DNA of 64,000 nt. Source: Limonium bicolor. Taxonomy: Eukaryota > Streptophyta > Magnoliopsida > Caryophyllales > Plumbaginaceae. How positions within the stretch are numbered: position 1 is the stretch's first letter; every line of letters begins with the position of its first letter. Below the pieces are notes generated by a model that was given only the letters and a program-made list of their open reading frames with translations, did not search any database and was not told the DNA's origin. Positions 47,163 to 58,560 of the stretch are shown here, in pieces. A program made the position numbers and the translations under genes. The stretch covers positions 274,349,258 to 274,413,257 of the forward strand of contig CM041779.1 in assembly GCA_023374045.1 (NCBI GenBank), written 5' to 3'.

Positions 47163-47871
47163 ATGTCGAGAAGCGGTAGACCACTTGGAGGCAGCAGTGG
47201 GCGAGGTGGCGAGACACCGACAGACTTCCCAGAGATACCAGGCTTGGCAGAGGCCATGGCAGCCTTCGCCGCACAGCAAGGGACTCAATTTGCTGGAGCC
47301 ATACCCCACCCGCCGCAGTCCAGGGAAACAAACTGGCTGAAGAGCGTGGCAGACGCTAGAGTACCAACTTATTCGGGGGAACCAGACCCTGCCTTGCTCG
47401 AGAAATTTATTGTGGAGCACCAGAAGGCATTCAAGGCTGTTCGAGTTCCGGAAGACCAGAAGGTTGACATTGCAGCCTACAACTTGAAGGATGCAGTAGA
47501 CATATGGTGGCGGTCAGTTGAAGACCACCATAGAGCCACACCAAACTTTAACTGGACAGCATTCGTGGAGGTGTTGCGGGACAAGTACTACCCCGAGCAC
47601 CTGAAGTAGAGAAAGAGATAGGAGTTCGAGACCCTGATCCAGGGGAGCCAGACAGTTGATGAGTATTATGCCAAGTTTATCAGTCTACTGGACTACATAC
47701 CAGGGGTCGACTACTCCGACACAGTAAAAATCCAGAAGTTTAGAAGAGGATTGCAGTATCGCATCCAGGGTTTCATGGGAGCCATACGTTTCACCACTAT
47801 ACAAGAATGCTATGACGCCGCGTCGACAACAGAGCTGATGCTGCAGAATAGGGAGGAGACCCAAGGAAAGA
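47163..47871 (+). pseudogene. Element B gag, 5' part, two nonsense codons
   Basis: Capsid part of a Tekay-type gag. It starts MSRSGRPLGGSSGRGGETP about 207 bp after the primer site. It continues with SRETNWLKSVADARVPTYSG, NLKDAVDIWWRSVEDHH, FVEVLRDKYYPEHLK, then stops TAG at 47607-47609 and 47619-47621, each where Gln is expected. It is then open through FETLIQGSQTVDEYYAKF, GLQYRIQGFMG and RFTTIQECYDAAS to the C2 insertion after QGK at 47871. Unlike element A, no intron interrupts TTIQ-ECY. The reading frame resumes at 63162. Confidence 0.88.
47867..47871. repeat. Target-site duplication AAAGA, left copy (C2)
   Basis: AAAGA before the C2 LTR, repeated at 63161-63165. Confidence 0.85.
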
Positions 47872-49936
47872 TGTAACACCCCTACCGCTAATACCGTCAT
47901 CACTATACAACTACTTACCTTCGCAGTGGATATTACATACACAGCGGCGGGTGTACAATGTCGTTAGTTACCCACGTGACTAACAAGGCCAGCTACACTA
48001 CTACATACTATCGGTCTGATGGCTTGAATATACCGAGTACTTTACACAATACATTACTTTCCATCTCATACTCATATCATAATTCAAATACAACTCCAAT
48101 ACATTACTATACCGAGTCTACTACAATCCTTAAATTACCGATACAGTTTGGACTTCCAGATTCGCATTACAATACAAATACAATTCCTATTACCCAACTA
48201 CCCATGCTTACATAGCAGCCCCGTCCTACACTCTCGAACGGTGGTCAGCTCCGAATACCTGTAAAATAAAAACGGTGCCCCTAGGGGCTCAGCAAAATTG
48301 CTGCATATGAAATTCACATTCCCCGCGTGCTAACGGGGGTATGCCGACTACTTTGGGTGGAATATACATGGAGTTCGTTTTACATGCATACATACATACT
48401 AATTCTACTACAATACAAGCATCATTACTTACATACATATACAAGATTCAATACTTACTAGGGAAGACAATTTGTCAGTCAACCGTTCATGTTAGTTATT
48501 CGTTCATCTAGTTTAATTGGATGCTCTCTTTCTCCCCGTTCGGGTTCTTACGTCTTACACAACTCATGTTCTTACTTTCTTGTTATTGTACTCATACTTC
48601 ACTTGTTACCTTACTCATTACCTTACTCGTGCTTTACTCAATACTCATTACTTACCAACACTTACTCTTTACTCAATGTCCATTACTTAACTTACATACT
48701 CAGTACTCCATACTCATCACCTTACTCGTACTTACTCTTTACTCGGTACTCCTTACATACTCATACTTACTCCTTACTCAATACTCAGTACTTTACTCAT
48801 ACATACGCATTACTCAATACTCATTACTTTTGGCCTCCGGGCAGAGTCATACACAAGACTCACCACCGGGCCTACAAATACAACGGGCTATACACTTAGC
48901 TCCTTCAATACTCAAATGTCCATTTTTACCAGACTACTCAAATTCCCAACACTCTTCTCTCGGAGTATCTTACAGTCTCATGGATTAGCCTAGAAGTATC
49001 TCTCTCGATAACTTCCACTAGCTTAGGGAATTACCATCGTCTAGTATTCTCAGATTTAAGGGTTTGCCCAACGTATCGAATACTCTCATGTTCGGGACAT
49101 TACTTACATTAGTCGGGTCCTCTCATTGTGGGTCGACTACTTTTCTAAGGGGTTTGGAAATCCCTCATCATTCTTTACTACTCTCATGGTTCATGTCTTG
49201 CACCAACATCAATACCTCTAAGAGAGGTTACTTATATACTTCCACTACTTATTGTTTGTGGGTCATTCATTTCGGTTCTCTTACCGTTATCGGGAGGTTA
49301 CTACTCCCGCACACTCTCTCACATTCTAGTGAGTTCATTGGTTGTGTTATTGTTTCTTGGTTCATTAGTCTTAGTGCGTTTCTACACTTCCGTTAATTCA
49401 CAACATGACTCTTACTACGAGTCACTAAACAACAAGACTCATCTAGGAGTCGGTCTACACACTAAGTTAAGCCACAATCATTCAGGAAGGGTTAGCTCAT
49501 ACAACATACAACAAGACATACAATGAAAGACAATAAACCGTTTCCATGATTTAATCTTGATTAGCCGGCATACAGCACACAAATCAACGTAGCTCGGTTA
49601 GCATACAGGGCATTAGAAAATCATACCTTTCACTGGGGTTAGCTTTACCGCGTGTTCCCTTGTTCCTTGGTTCACACTTGTTCCACTAATAATGTTTCAA
49701 CATTGTTATTAATACTATGTTCATACGGTACATTAATATTACTCCCGTACTTACCCCGTTGTCCATTGTACATAGTTTTACTTATGTCAAATTATGTTCT
49801 TACTTCTCACTCATTTCCCACACTTGTTTACACTTCTTAGGACCTTTACATACCACCAAACAACTCCTAAACATTCTCTAAAACCAATACCATTCAATCC
49901 CCCATCATTAGAAGCCTTACAACAATTTTTTTATTC

Positions 49937-50046
49937 TCTCTGGTCTGGACCGCCCCTCTGGGGAGGTCCTGGGGCGGTCCTCAACGACTACACTTATCCT
50001 GCAGAATTCGACTGGACCTCCACAGGGGCGGTCCACAACAGACCCC
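49937..50046. repeat. Hairpin cluster in the C2 LTR
   Basis: CTGGACCGCCCC with GGGGCGGTCC, and a second half near 50020 (ACCTCCACAGGGGCGGTCC). It stands where C1 has its TCCGG cluster, with different arm sequences. Confidence 0.75.
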
Positions 50047-51914
50047 ATTTTCAAAGTGCTTTTCTACTCATGTTAAACTCCAAATTCACCCCAATCTTCT
50101 CCCACTCATTCCACAATCTTTCCACATGTTTCCTACATGTTTAAACATCCTAAAACACTCCTTAATCATGCTCTAAATCTCCTCAAATCATTACTCAAAT
50201 TCTTTACTCAAATCCTTGCTCAATTTCTACAAACTTCAATACTCATTTTTGCACTTATGCACTCTAGTGCATTTTCTAAACTTCTCTTGACAACCTACAT
50301 CTTGTTCTCACCCATTTTGACCATTCCAATTTATTCCTAGATAAATACACTACCTATACCCAAGTCCATCCTTTCCTTTCCAAGGTTATGCACACTAACT
50401 TCTTCCTAGAATTTCTACACACTAAAATACTGTTTTGCTACAGATTTTTACACACTTCATTCTAGTTCTCCAAACACCATTCCAAGGTTAATCAACCCAA
50501 ATCCATCCTATAAACACCTAGTTAAGCCTAGGTCATTCTTTACTCAATATACACTTAAAACACCTTCGATTTCTACCGAAATTTTGCCATAACTCTGTTG
50601 CTTTTCTAGCATTGTCCAAAACTCATCTCATCACCAAATTTCATTCAAATTCATTCTAATCTAGCCACACACACAAGGGGTCCTACCAGCACACAGTACT
50701 CATTCAAATCTCATCAAATTCTCCAAATACATCATAATACACGATTCATACACTACTTGGCTCTTAGGCCCTCAATTCAAAGCAACAATGCCTAAGTTCC
50801 TCATCTAACTACTCAAGGTACAATTTCCACCCAGTTTTGGTTCATTTACTTAAATTTCCCATCCCATAATTCCAATACAATCAAGATAGTTATTAAGGTA
50901 GTTTGTTTACCTTTAAATTCTCAAATGCTCTTTTCCACTTCCCTTCTCCTCTTCTCAATTCCGGTCAATTAGGAAAGGTCAATGCCAATGCTCCAGCCTA
51001 ACATCCAAGGAATACCAAATGAGTATCATTAAAATTCTAAACCCTTGGAATCATTCTAATTAGATGAAAGGCTTAAAACATAAAAATCTAGGGTTTTACC
51101 TTTGGATTTCCAAGAGTGGTTTTAACCCTTGATTCAAGAAGATGATTCCACCACCATTGGAAGGTTGGAATAATGCTCAAAAGAGAGAGAAAAAAAGGGC
51201 ATTAAAATCGGCCACAAAGAGAAGGAAAGGAATGAGTTCTTTTCTTTGAAATTTTTTTACCTTAATGGAAAGAGGAGACTCCAAGCTTCAAGATGGTGTA
51301 GTTTACTCTTCAAATGCCCAAAACCTATGGAGGTCAAACTTATCCGTTTGAAATTTTGAAAAGATAGAAGTTTAGAGCTTGATGAGGGGAAGAAGAATAT
51401 ACAATTTATTTTCGATTTGGGGCTCAAATGAAGCTTGGGCAAGCTTGGAAAGTTGGAGAAGCCATGGAAGCTTTGGAGGAGCTTCAAAATCATCTATGCA
51501 GAAGAGAGGAGGGGAGTTTACGGTGGAAAGAGAAGGGAAGTTCAGGTTGGAAGAAAAAGAAATGAAGAGAAAGAGAAAGGTAAGGTGCTTTATGTACTTT
51601 TTACTTTTACTAACACACACATAAGTGGGGGGGGGGGGGGGCTATATAATTCGCAACCCACACACACACAATGAGTTTCATGATTTTTATTTACAAAGGG
51701 GGAAGGTTATTTTAGCTTTATTACACTTAATACCCCACAAGTTCTAGTTTTTACACTATTAGCTCACTGGAACCCGTTTTCCAGAATTTTCTCGTTTAAT
51801 TAATTTCAATGGTTCTTAAGCTTCCATTAATGTTTAATTATAGTTATTTAGTCAACCATAATTTTTACGGGTTCATTTGACCACTCAAAGTCACATTTTC
51901 GGGTTTTCTCGAAA

Positions 51915-51919
51915 AACGT
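51915..51919. repeat. Target-site duplication AACGT, left copy (Athila-2)
   Basis: Matches 62868-62872. Confidence 0.88.
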
Positions 51920-52898
51920 TGCAGGACAAATATGTGACTACTTCTACCACTTAAGCAGTGTACCTATCGTTTTGCGGGATAGTGGAATTGTGGGGTTGTC
52001 AAACTCTTGGGGACCTTGCTGCGGTTTAACTGATAGTGTAAATTAACTGAGAATTCTAATTAGACTATTGAATAGAAACTTATCACTTTTTTAGGGAAAT
52101 AGTGGTTTAACACTTAACGTAAACAAAACAGTAAACAGAACAATTAATCAAAACAGAATAATAATAGTGGTTTATAAAACTCTTTTGTTTTTAGGAAGCA
52201 CCCTGGGTTGTTCTGCTCACCTATTTCATCCAATTATATTACTATAAACTTCCACCACTTTAGCAATAAACTCAGGAATTTTAATTAGTTCATTGACTGG
52301 TCCTTGTACAATAAACCATGATTAACTTAAATAACAAGCTGCAATATTTTCCCAAGTTATTATAAATTAATCGCTTTATTAACAATTCCTGCTGGAGACA
52401 GATTAACCTATAGGCGAAACTCGCTTCTAGTCATTAACCCGTTTTGACTTCTTTTGTCTAGAACCTTGTCTTAGCATCGCATTTTAACAAGAGAACTACA
52501 AATATCACTTTAATAATTGGCCTAAATATGAAAGCACATAAAGGACGAGAATCAAAATATTGCTTGAACAGATTATAGTAGAAAGTCTATGTAATATGAT
52601 TTTATAAAATAGGCTTGCTTCCTAACCCGGGAGGCTAAGGTTATTACTCACGCATAATTATACAGACAAACGTCGTAAATAACATAGACCTTAAAATAGA
52701 GTAGAGATAAGCAAAGAAAGAACTCTCTGCACTCGCACGGACTTATTTAGTATGATGGAAATAAAGTGGCGATGTGGATGTATGGAGGAAAATGGAATTT
52801 TCGTGGAGGAGGTGTGATTTAGAGGTGAACGTGAGTGATTCGGAGAGTTGAGTTTTGGTGTACGAGCGTGGTCTTTTTTTTGATGAAGTAGCAGTGGG

Positions 52899-52906
52899 TT
52901 TATATA
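52899..52906 (-). promoter_or_regulatory. TATA box of Athila-2 LTR
   Basis: Minus-strand TATATAAA, conserved at 62075-62082. Confidence 0.5.
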
Positions 52907-53124
52907 GAAGAAAGGAAGAGGAAGAAGATAGAACTGGAACACGCTAGTGGGTGAAGAAGATAAGGGAGGTGCCTGATATTGTTGATGGGGTAGATGGATG
53001 TGTCTGTAGGCGCCGCAAAGGAAGAAGCAAATGGGGAAGACAGCGCCGAAGGAAATCAGTCGCGTCAATTTCTAGATCTGGGTTGCATTTAGACGAGTGG
53101 CTGTTTGTGTCCTTGCATAAATGG

Positions 53125-53502
53125 GCGGACGTCTCTATCTCTTGTCCGGTCTTATTTTATCGGACATATCTAGCGCAACATCAGTGTTGTCCGGCCTTAT
53201 TTCCACGGACAGGCTTGTCTCTTGTCCGGCCAATTTTCCACTGACGTCTCACACCTCTTTATTTTTGTCCGCCCTTTTCTCCGCGGACAGGATTATCTCC
53301 TTGTGTTGCGTCCTACCTTATTTGGGCGGACGTAACACGGACGTTCAATTAACCATGTCCGAACCAGTGTCCGGACCAACCTGGTTCAGACGCTTCGATT
53401 TTTAATCTTGTCCGTGCTTTTTTACCCGGACGTGCCACGGACGTCACTTTTGCTGTGTCCGAACCAGTGTCCGGACCAGTGTGGTTCGGACGCTGGTTAG
53501 TT
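53125..53502. repeat. Hairpin cluster in Athila-2 3' LTR
   Basis: CGGAC/GTCCG inverted repeats. The clearest has 10-bp arms 53457-53466 (GTCCGAACCA) and 53482-53491 around a 15-nt loop starting GTGTCCGGAC. A decayed copy lies near 53357-53391. Same architecture as the module in element A. Confidence 0.9.
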
Positions 53503-53739
53503 TGCTTCCAAAATGTTTGTTTAAGCTCCGATTTAAGATCCGCTTGTGCCTATGCGTTCGTCTCTTCGTCTACTTTGCTCCTAGCTTAGTTTTCCTCATG
53601 TTTTACCAATAAATTTGTGAGATAACCAATAAAACATAAACTAGAGGAAAACATACGATAAATGAGTAATATTATCCTGAAAGTAAGTAAGTACAAGGTA
53701 GATTAAACCCTTATATGTCTATGTATTTCTCACTTATCA

Positions 53740-53756
53740 AACTCCCCCATACTTAT
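53740..53756 (-). other. Polypurine tract of Athila-2
   Basis: The minus strand reads AAGTATGGGGGAGTT next to the 3' LTR. Similar tracts recur at about 54583 and 54752. Confidence 0.75.
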
Positions 53757-55020
53757 CTTTTGCTTGTCCTCAAGCAAATCTTTTTGACATAATGTTTAAT
53801 CAAGTTAAACAGACAATAATCAAGTAAGGAGAGCACAGTAAAGGTAATTGCCAATCTTTTCAGAATTTAAAAGGGTGCTAATAACATTAATTTTCTTAAA
53901 TATATTTCTCCGTTTATGAGAATAACCCTGAAGTCCTACAAAAAAGAGAAGCAGTACCATGAGAATTCTGCTTTTAACCCTGAGCCAATCCACCATTTTC
54001 TTTCACATTTCCTTGAACGACAAGGGGCATGAAGTAAAATCTTATTCCATTATACCTTTCAATGCCACATACTCATGATCCATAATGAAGAAGTTTTTAT
54101 CATTTTGGTGCAGAATGCAAGATACTTCAATTTTGAAGTTTATTTTTCTTTTTACCTCAGACTTTTCTCTCCACCCTTGTAGCGGTTTTGGGTCTACTAT
54201 CCCAGATACCGAGTACCTTAGGTAGCCGGGTGATGAAGCACCCCTAAGAACTTAATAACCGAGTGGACGAGGCCTGTTTAGGATCAGAATATGCCTGTCT
54301 GGATCAGAGGAGTACCTTGCCTTGTTCTTTTTCCACCGTTTCATTCCAATTCAAATCCAGGCTCAAAGTTAAAACAAAATTCAAATGATAATTTCCTCAG
54401 AATTTTTTAGCATTGAGTAAGGAGCAGAGTGGTTAAATTTTTTTTGTGTACCCTTTAAACCTGTTAATACCGACATTACTCCCTCTATGGCTCCTTCTTT
54501 GATTATCAATCACTAAACAAATTTAAACACAGTGTCGAAAAGAGAAAACTTAAGAGCAAGCTTTTGATTATTATCTCTCCCCCACTTGAACCAAAGCAAT
54601 GCCCTCATTGCATAGAAAGAATTAAAATAACAGGGCATGCAAACTACCTGGATAATGATCACAAAGCAAAAGCAATATGAAATTTGAAAATTTAAAGAGC
54701 AAGGTATAGATAGTGTACTCCCCAGAGTTTTGCAGAGTATGTAGAGTAGCTCCCCCACACTTGAGTTCAGCTGTAGGAATGTGCAAGATGTTCCTGTAAT
54801 GAATATTCTAAACAGCCAGAAGAACTCAAGTTAATTCTCCTCGTTCTCTCTCCTCTCTTTTTTTATTTTACTATATATTATTTAACATAAAATAAGATAC
54901 AAAATATAAGCACAATATAAAAAAAATAAAAAGATAGAGAGTAGGGTGCCTCCTACTAAGCTGCCCATCTTTATAGTCTTTGGCTAGACCGTACCTGAGT
55001 GTTTAAGGTGTGACTGATCT
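53757..55020 (-). other. Athila-2 3' noncoding region
   Basis: No gene seen. 53985-54350 matches 16190-16530 of Athila-1 in ordered blocks. CCCT/TCCT-loop hairpins occur near 53762 (TTGCTTG/CAAGCAA) and 54600 (GCAATG/CATTGC), as in Athila-1. Confidence 0.6.
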
Positions 55021-56330
55021 TTAGAAGAAGCGAGAAGCCTCTTCGTTGTCTAATGTGTTTCCCAGAAATAATTTGATTCGAGCTCCATTTACTTTAAACG
55101 ATCCTCCTTTCTTATTGTCCAATTCCACAGCTCCATAAGGAGAGGTAGATATTATTTTAAATGGTCCAGACCAGAAGGATTTTAACTTACCTGGGAGGAA
55201 CTTAAGTCTGGAGTTATAAAGAAGGACTTGATCTCCCACTTTGAATTCTCGCTTGGCAATCATCTTATCGTGCCAACGCTATCTTCTCCTTATAAATTAC
55301 TGCATTCTCATATGAGTCATTCCTAAGTTCTTCTAGCTCAGTCAATTGGAACTTCCTTTTTTCACCGGCTTGTTGTAGATCAAAGTTCAACACCTTCAGA
55401 GCCCAATAAGATTTATGCTCTAATTCCACAGGCAAATGGCATGCCTTCCCAAAAACTAGTTTGTAGGGGGACACGCCAATAGGTGTTTTGAAGGCGGTAC
55501 GGTATGCCCAGAGTGCATCATCCAATTTAATGGACCAATCTTTTCGAGAAGAGCTCACCGTCTTCTGCAGAATCCATTTCAGTTCTCTATTTGTTATCTC
55601 AGCCTGACCATTTGTTTGAGGATGGTATGGTAGAGCAACCTTATGTCGGACTCCATATTTCTTCAGGAGAGCATCAAACTGGCGATTGCAGAAGTGAGAT
55701 CCACCATCGCTGAATATTGCTCTAGGAATGCCGAATCGACTGAAAATGTTTTTCTTTATGAACTTCATCACAACTTTACCATCGTTAGTAGAGCAAGCAA
55801 GGGCTTCCGCCCATTTAGAGACATAATCGACTGCTACTAAGATGTATAAATTTCCAAAAGAATTTGGGAAGGGTCCCATAAAATCAATCCCCCAAACATC
55901 AAATAATTCAACCTCCAGCATATTGTTCAAGGGTAGTTCATGGCGGCGAGAAATGTTACCTTGCCGTTGACACCGATCACAAGTAGACACAAAGCATGAC
56001 AGTCTTTGTGAAGGGTGTTCCAATAGAAACCGGATTCAAGTACCTTAGCAGTTGTACGGGTTACACCGTGATGCCCGCCGGTTTCTCTAGAATGGCAATG
56101 GAGAAGGATATTGGGGATTTCTGTCTGTGGGACACATCTCCTTATAATTCCATCTGCACAGATTTTGAAGAGATATGGATCATCCCATAAATAATGTTTG
56201 ACAATTGAAAAGAACCTTTTTCGCTGCTGATATGTCATATCAGCTGGGATGATTTTCCTGGCCAGATAGTTAGCAATATCGGCAAACCAAGGGCCTTCTG
56301 CCGTTTGGATTGCGAATACTGCCTCGTCAG
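55021..56330 (-). pseudogene. Athila-2 integrase, frame-broken
   Basis: Inserts element DNA. The zinc region has [21 protein letters not shown] (near 56010), then after a frame change [20 protein letters not shown]. The core (55265-56023) has Asp in [10 protein letters not shown], Asp in [13 protein letters not shown] and Glu in [13 protein letters not shown]; the latter two are separated by 35 residues, the DD35E pattern. [20 protein letters not shown] follows. A one-base shift at 55264 separates the C-terminal part (55021-55263: KVGDQVLLYNSRLKFLPGKL, WSGPFKI). There is no chromodomain, as expected for Athila. Confidence 0.9.
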
Positions 56331-56334
56331 GGAA

Positions 56335-56830
56335 AGACTCAATGATGGGTATTTTGTCTTCTGGTCCCTCCATCCTTGACAAGTGATCAGCCACGACATT
56401 CTGTATACCTTTCTTATCTCTTATTTCAATGTCGAATTCTTGCAAGAGAAGTATCCATCTTATCAACCTGGGTTTTGCATCTGCTTTGGCAAATAAATAC
56501 TTGAGGGCAGAATGATCAGTATGAATAATAACTTTACTACCCAATAAATATGGACTGAACTTATCTAAAGCAAAGACGACTGCCAGCAATTCTTTTTCCG
56601 TGGTAGCATAATTTTTCTGAGCGTCATTTAAAGTACGACTAGCATAATAAATGACTCTCAGAACTTTATCCAATTTCTGGCACAAAACAGCACCCACCGC
56701 ATAATCACTGACGTCACACATGATTTCAAAAGGTTGGGACCAGTCGGGTGATACAACGATAGGAGCAGAAACAAGTTTTTCTTTTAACAAATTAAAAGCT
56801 GCTAGACATTCATCAGAAAATTGAAATTTA
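56335..56830 (-). pseudogene. Athila-2 RNase H
   Basis: Degrades element RNA after copying. Open from 56790 ([17 protein letters not shown]), with [50 protein letters not shown] and [16 protein letters not shown], followed by [10 protein letters not shown]. Usual Ty3/gypsy order with catalytic Asp/Glu positions apparent. In frame with the integrase zinc region. Confidence 0.9.
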
Positions 56831-56834
56831 GCAT

Positions 56835-57850
56835 CTTTTGTCAGTAAAGTACAGAGAGGTTTAGAGATCTTGGAAAAGTTTTTAATGAATCTTCTATAGA
56901 ACCCAGCATGTCCAAGAAAACTTCGATACCTCTTACAGTAGTAGGAGGTGGGAGTTTTTCTATTACCTCAATTTTAGCGCGATCCACCTCAATACCTTTT
57001 GAAGACACGTTATGTCCTAGCACAATCCCTTCTCGAACCATGAAGTGACATTTTTCCCAGTTCAGGACTAGATTTATGTCTTCACACCTGGCCAAAATAA
57101 GATCGAGATTCTCCAGGCAAGTGTCAAATGTTGAACCAAAGATAGAGAAGTCATCCATAAAGACCTCTATGCATTTTTCAATGTAGTCAGAAAATATAGC
57201 CATCATACACCGCTGAAAAGTAGCTGGTGCATTACATAATCCGAACGGCATTCGTTTATAAGCATATGTTCCATAAGGACAGGTAAAAAGTAGTTTTATC
57301 CTGATCTTCTGAAGCAATTGGGATCTGGAAGTATCCTGAATAGCCATCTAGAAAACAATAGTAATCCTGACCTGCTAACCTTTCCAGCATTTGGTCAATA
57401 AAGGGCAGAGGAAAATGATTCTTACGTGTGGCAGTATTCAATTTCCTGTAGTCAATACAAACTCTCCAACCAGTGGTAGTGCGTTGAGGAATCAACTCAC
57501 CTTTTTCGTTAGGAACCACAGTTATTCCTCCCTTTTTTGGTACCACCTGTACTGGGCTCACCCACTTGCTATCCGAAATGGGATAAATAATTCCAGCATC
57601 AAGTAGTTTTATTACCTCCATTTTGACCACCTCTTTTAGAACGGGGTTGAGACGCCTCTATGGTTGTGCCAATGCCCTGAAATCATCTTCCATATAAATT
57701 CGATGAGAGCATAAATATGGGCTTATTCCTTTGATATCTGCTATCGACCAACCGATAGCGGTCGTATGATTGTGTAGCACCCCTAAAAGTTGCTTCTCCT
57801 GCACATCTGTTAATTTAGATGATATAATAACTGGTAAATCAGATGGCTCT
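56835..57850 (-). pseudogene. Athila-2 reverse transcriptase, frame-broken
   Basis: Copies RNA to DNA. The linker holds TAG at 57658-57660 before RRLNP. Then come VIKLLDAGIIYPISDSKWVS, PVQVVPKKGG, TGWRVCIDYRKLNTATRKNH, a shift near 57300, MPFGLCNAPATFQRCMMAIF, EVFMDDFSIFG with FMDD at about 57147-57158, and a break near 56900. It is otherwise close to full length. The stop is a probable CAG to TAG change. Confidence 0.9.
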
Positions 57851-57851
57851 T

Positions 57852-58560
57852 TTAGAAAACGTATTTTAAATGAGGGGGAAGAGGTTTCATTTCTACTGTA
57901 GGTGCTTTCTCAATGGAAGGCTTTGGTCTGTCTGCATTTCTTTCTATTGGCTCAAATTTTTGTTGGTAGGTACGGAAATATGGTTGTCTTCTGTTTAACT
58001 CTTCAGCCATAAGAGCAATATCAGGATTGTCATCATCAGTTTCACAAGATGCCATGAGACATCTTTCCAAAATTGTTTCTTCGTCTTTGCTGAGGAACGT
58101 CTCCTGTACTAAAGAGTCAACAGTATCTATGGAACAACAGATTTGTGTATCAGAAGGACGCTTCATGTTCCGGGTCATGTCAAAAACTACCTGTTCATCA
58201 TGAAGTCTCAAAATTATTTTTCCTTCTTCTACGTCAATTAAAGTTCGGGCAGTTCTCATAAAAGGTCTACCTAGGATTAGTGGAACATCTTTATCTTCCT
58301 CAATGTCAATAACAATGAAATCAGCAGGGAAAATAAATTTGCCAACAGAAACCACTAAATCTTCACTTTCCTTTAGGGTAGATTATGGAACGATCAGCTA
58401 GTTGCAGCTGCACAGGAGTAGGAGAGCATTGACCTATACCTAATTTCTTAAAGATAGATAAAGGCATTAAGTTAATACTGGCTCCTAAATCGCATAACCC
58501 GTTACCACAATTTATGTCTTCTATCGCGCAGGGAATGATGGGGAGACCTGGATCTCCCAA
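57852..58560 (-). pseudogene. Athila-2 aspartic protease
   Basis: Processes the polyprotein. Two pieces: 58363-58560 with IPCAIEDINCGNGLCDLG, ASINLMPLSIFKKLG and LQLADRSIIYPKG; and, after a one-base shift, 57852-58355 with FPADFIVIDIEEDKDVPL and ILGRPFMRTARTLIDV. The DLGAS triad replaces DSG, as in Athila-1. The tail to 57852 is a linker toward reverse transcriptase. Confidence 0.88.

Larger units (their letters stand above)
51920..53739 (-). repeat. Athila-2 3' LTR
   Basis: TGCAGGACAAATATG ... CACTTATCA, pairs with 61099-62867; the first bases differ (TGTTGGAGAAATATG). Minus-strand TATATAAA at 52899-52906. Hairpins at 53125-53502 lie upstream of it. Confidence 0.9.

Noticed and set aside
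53757..55020. Envelope-like gene downstream of Athila-2 integrase
   Set aside because: No sizeable open frame, signal peptide or membrane segment is visible. The short frame at 54513-54758 is T-rich noncoding sequence.
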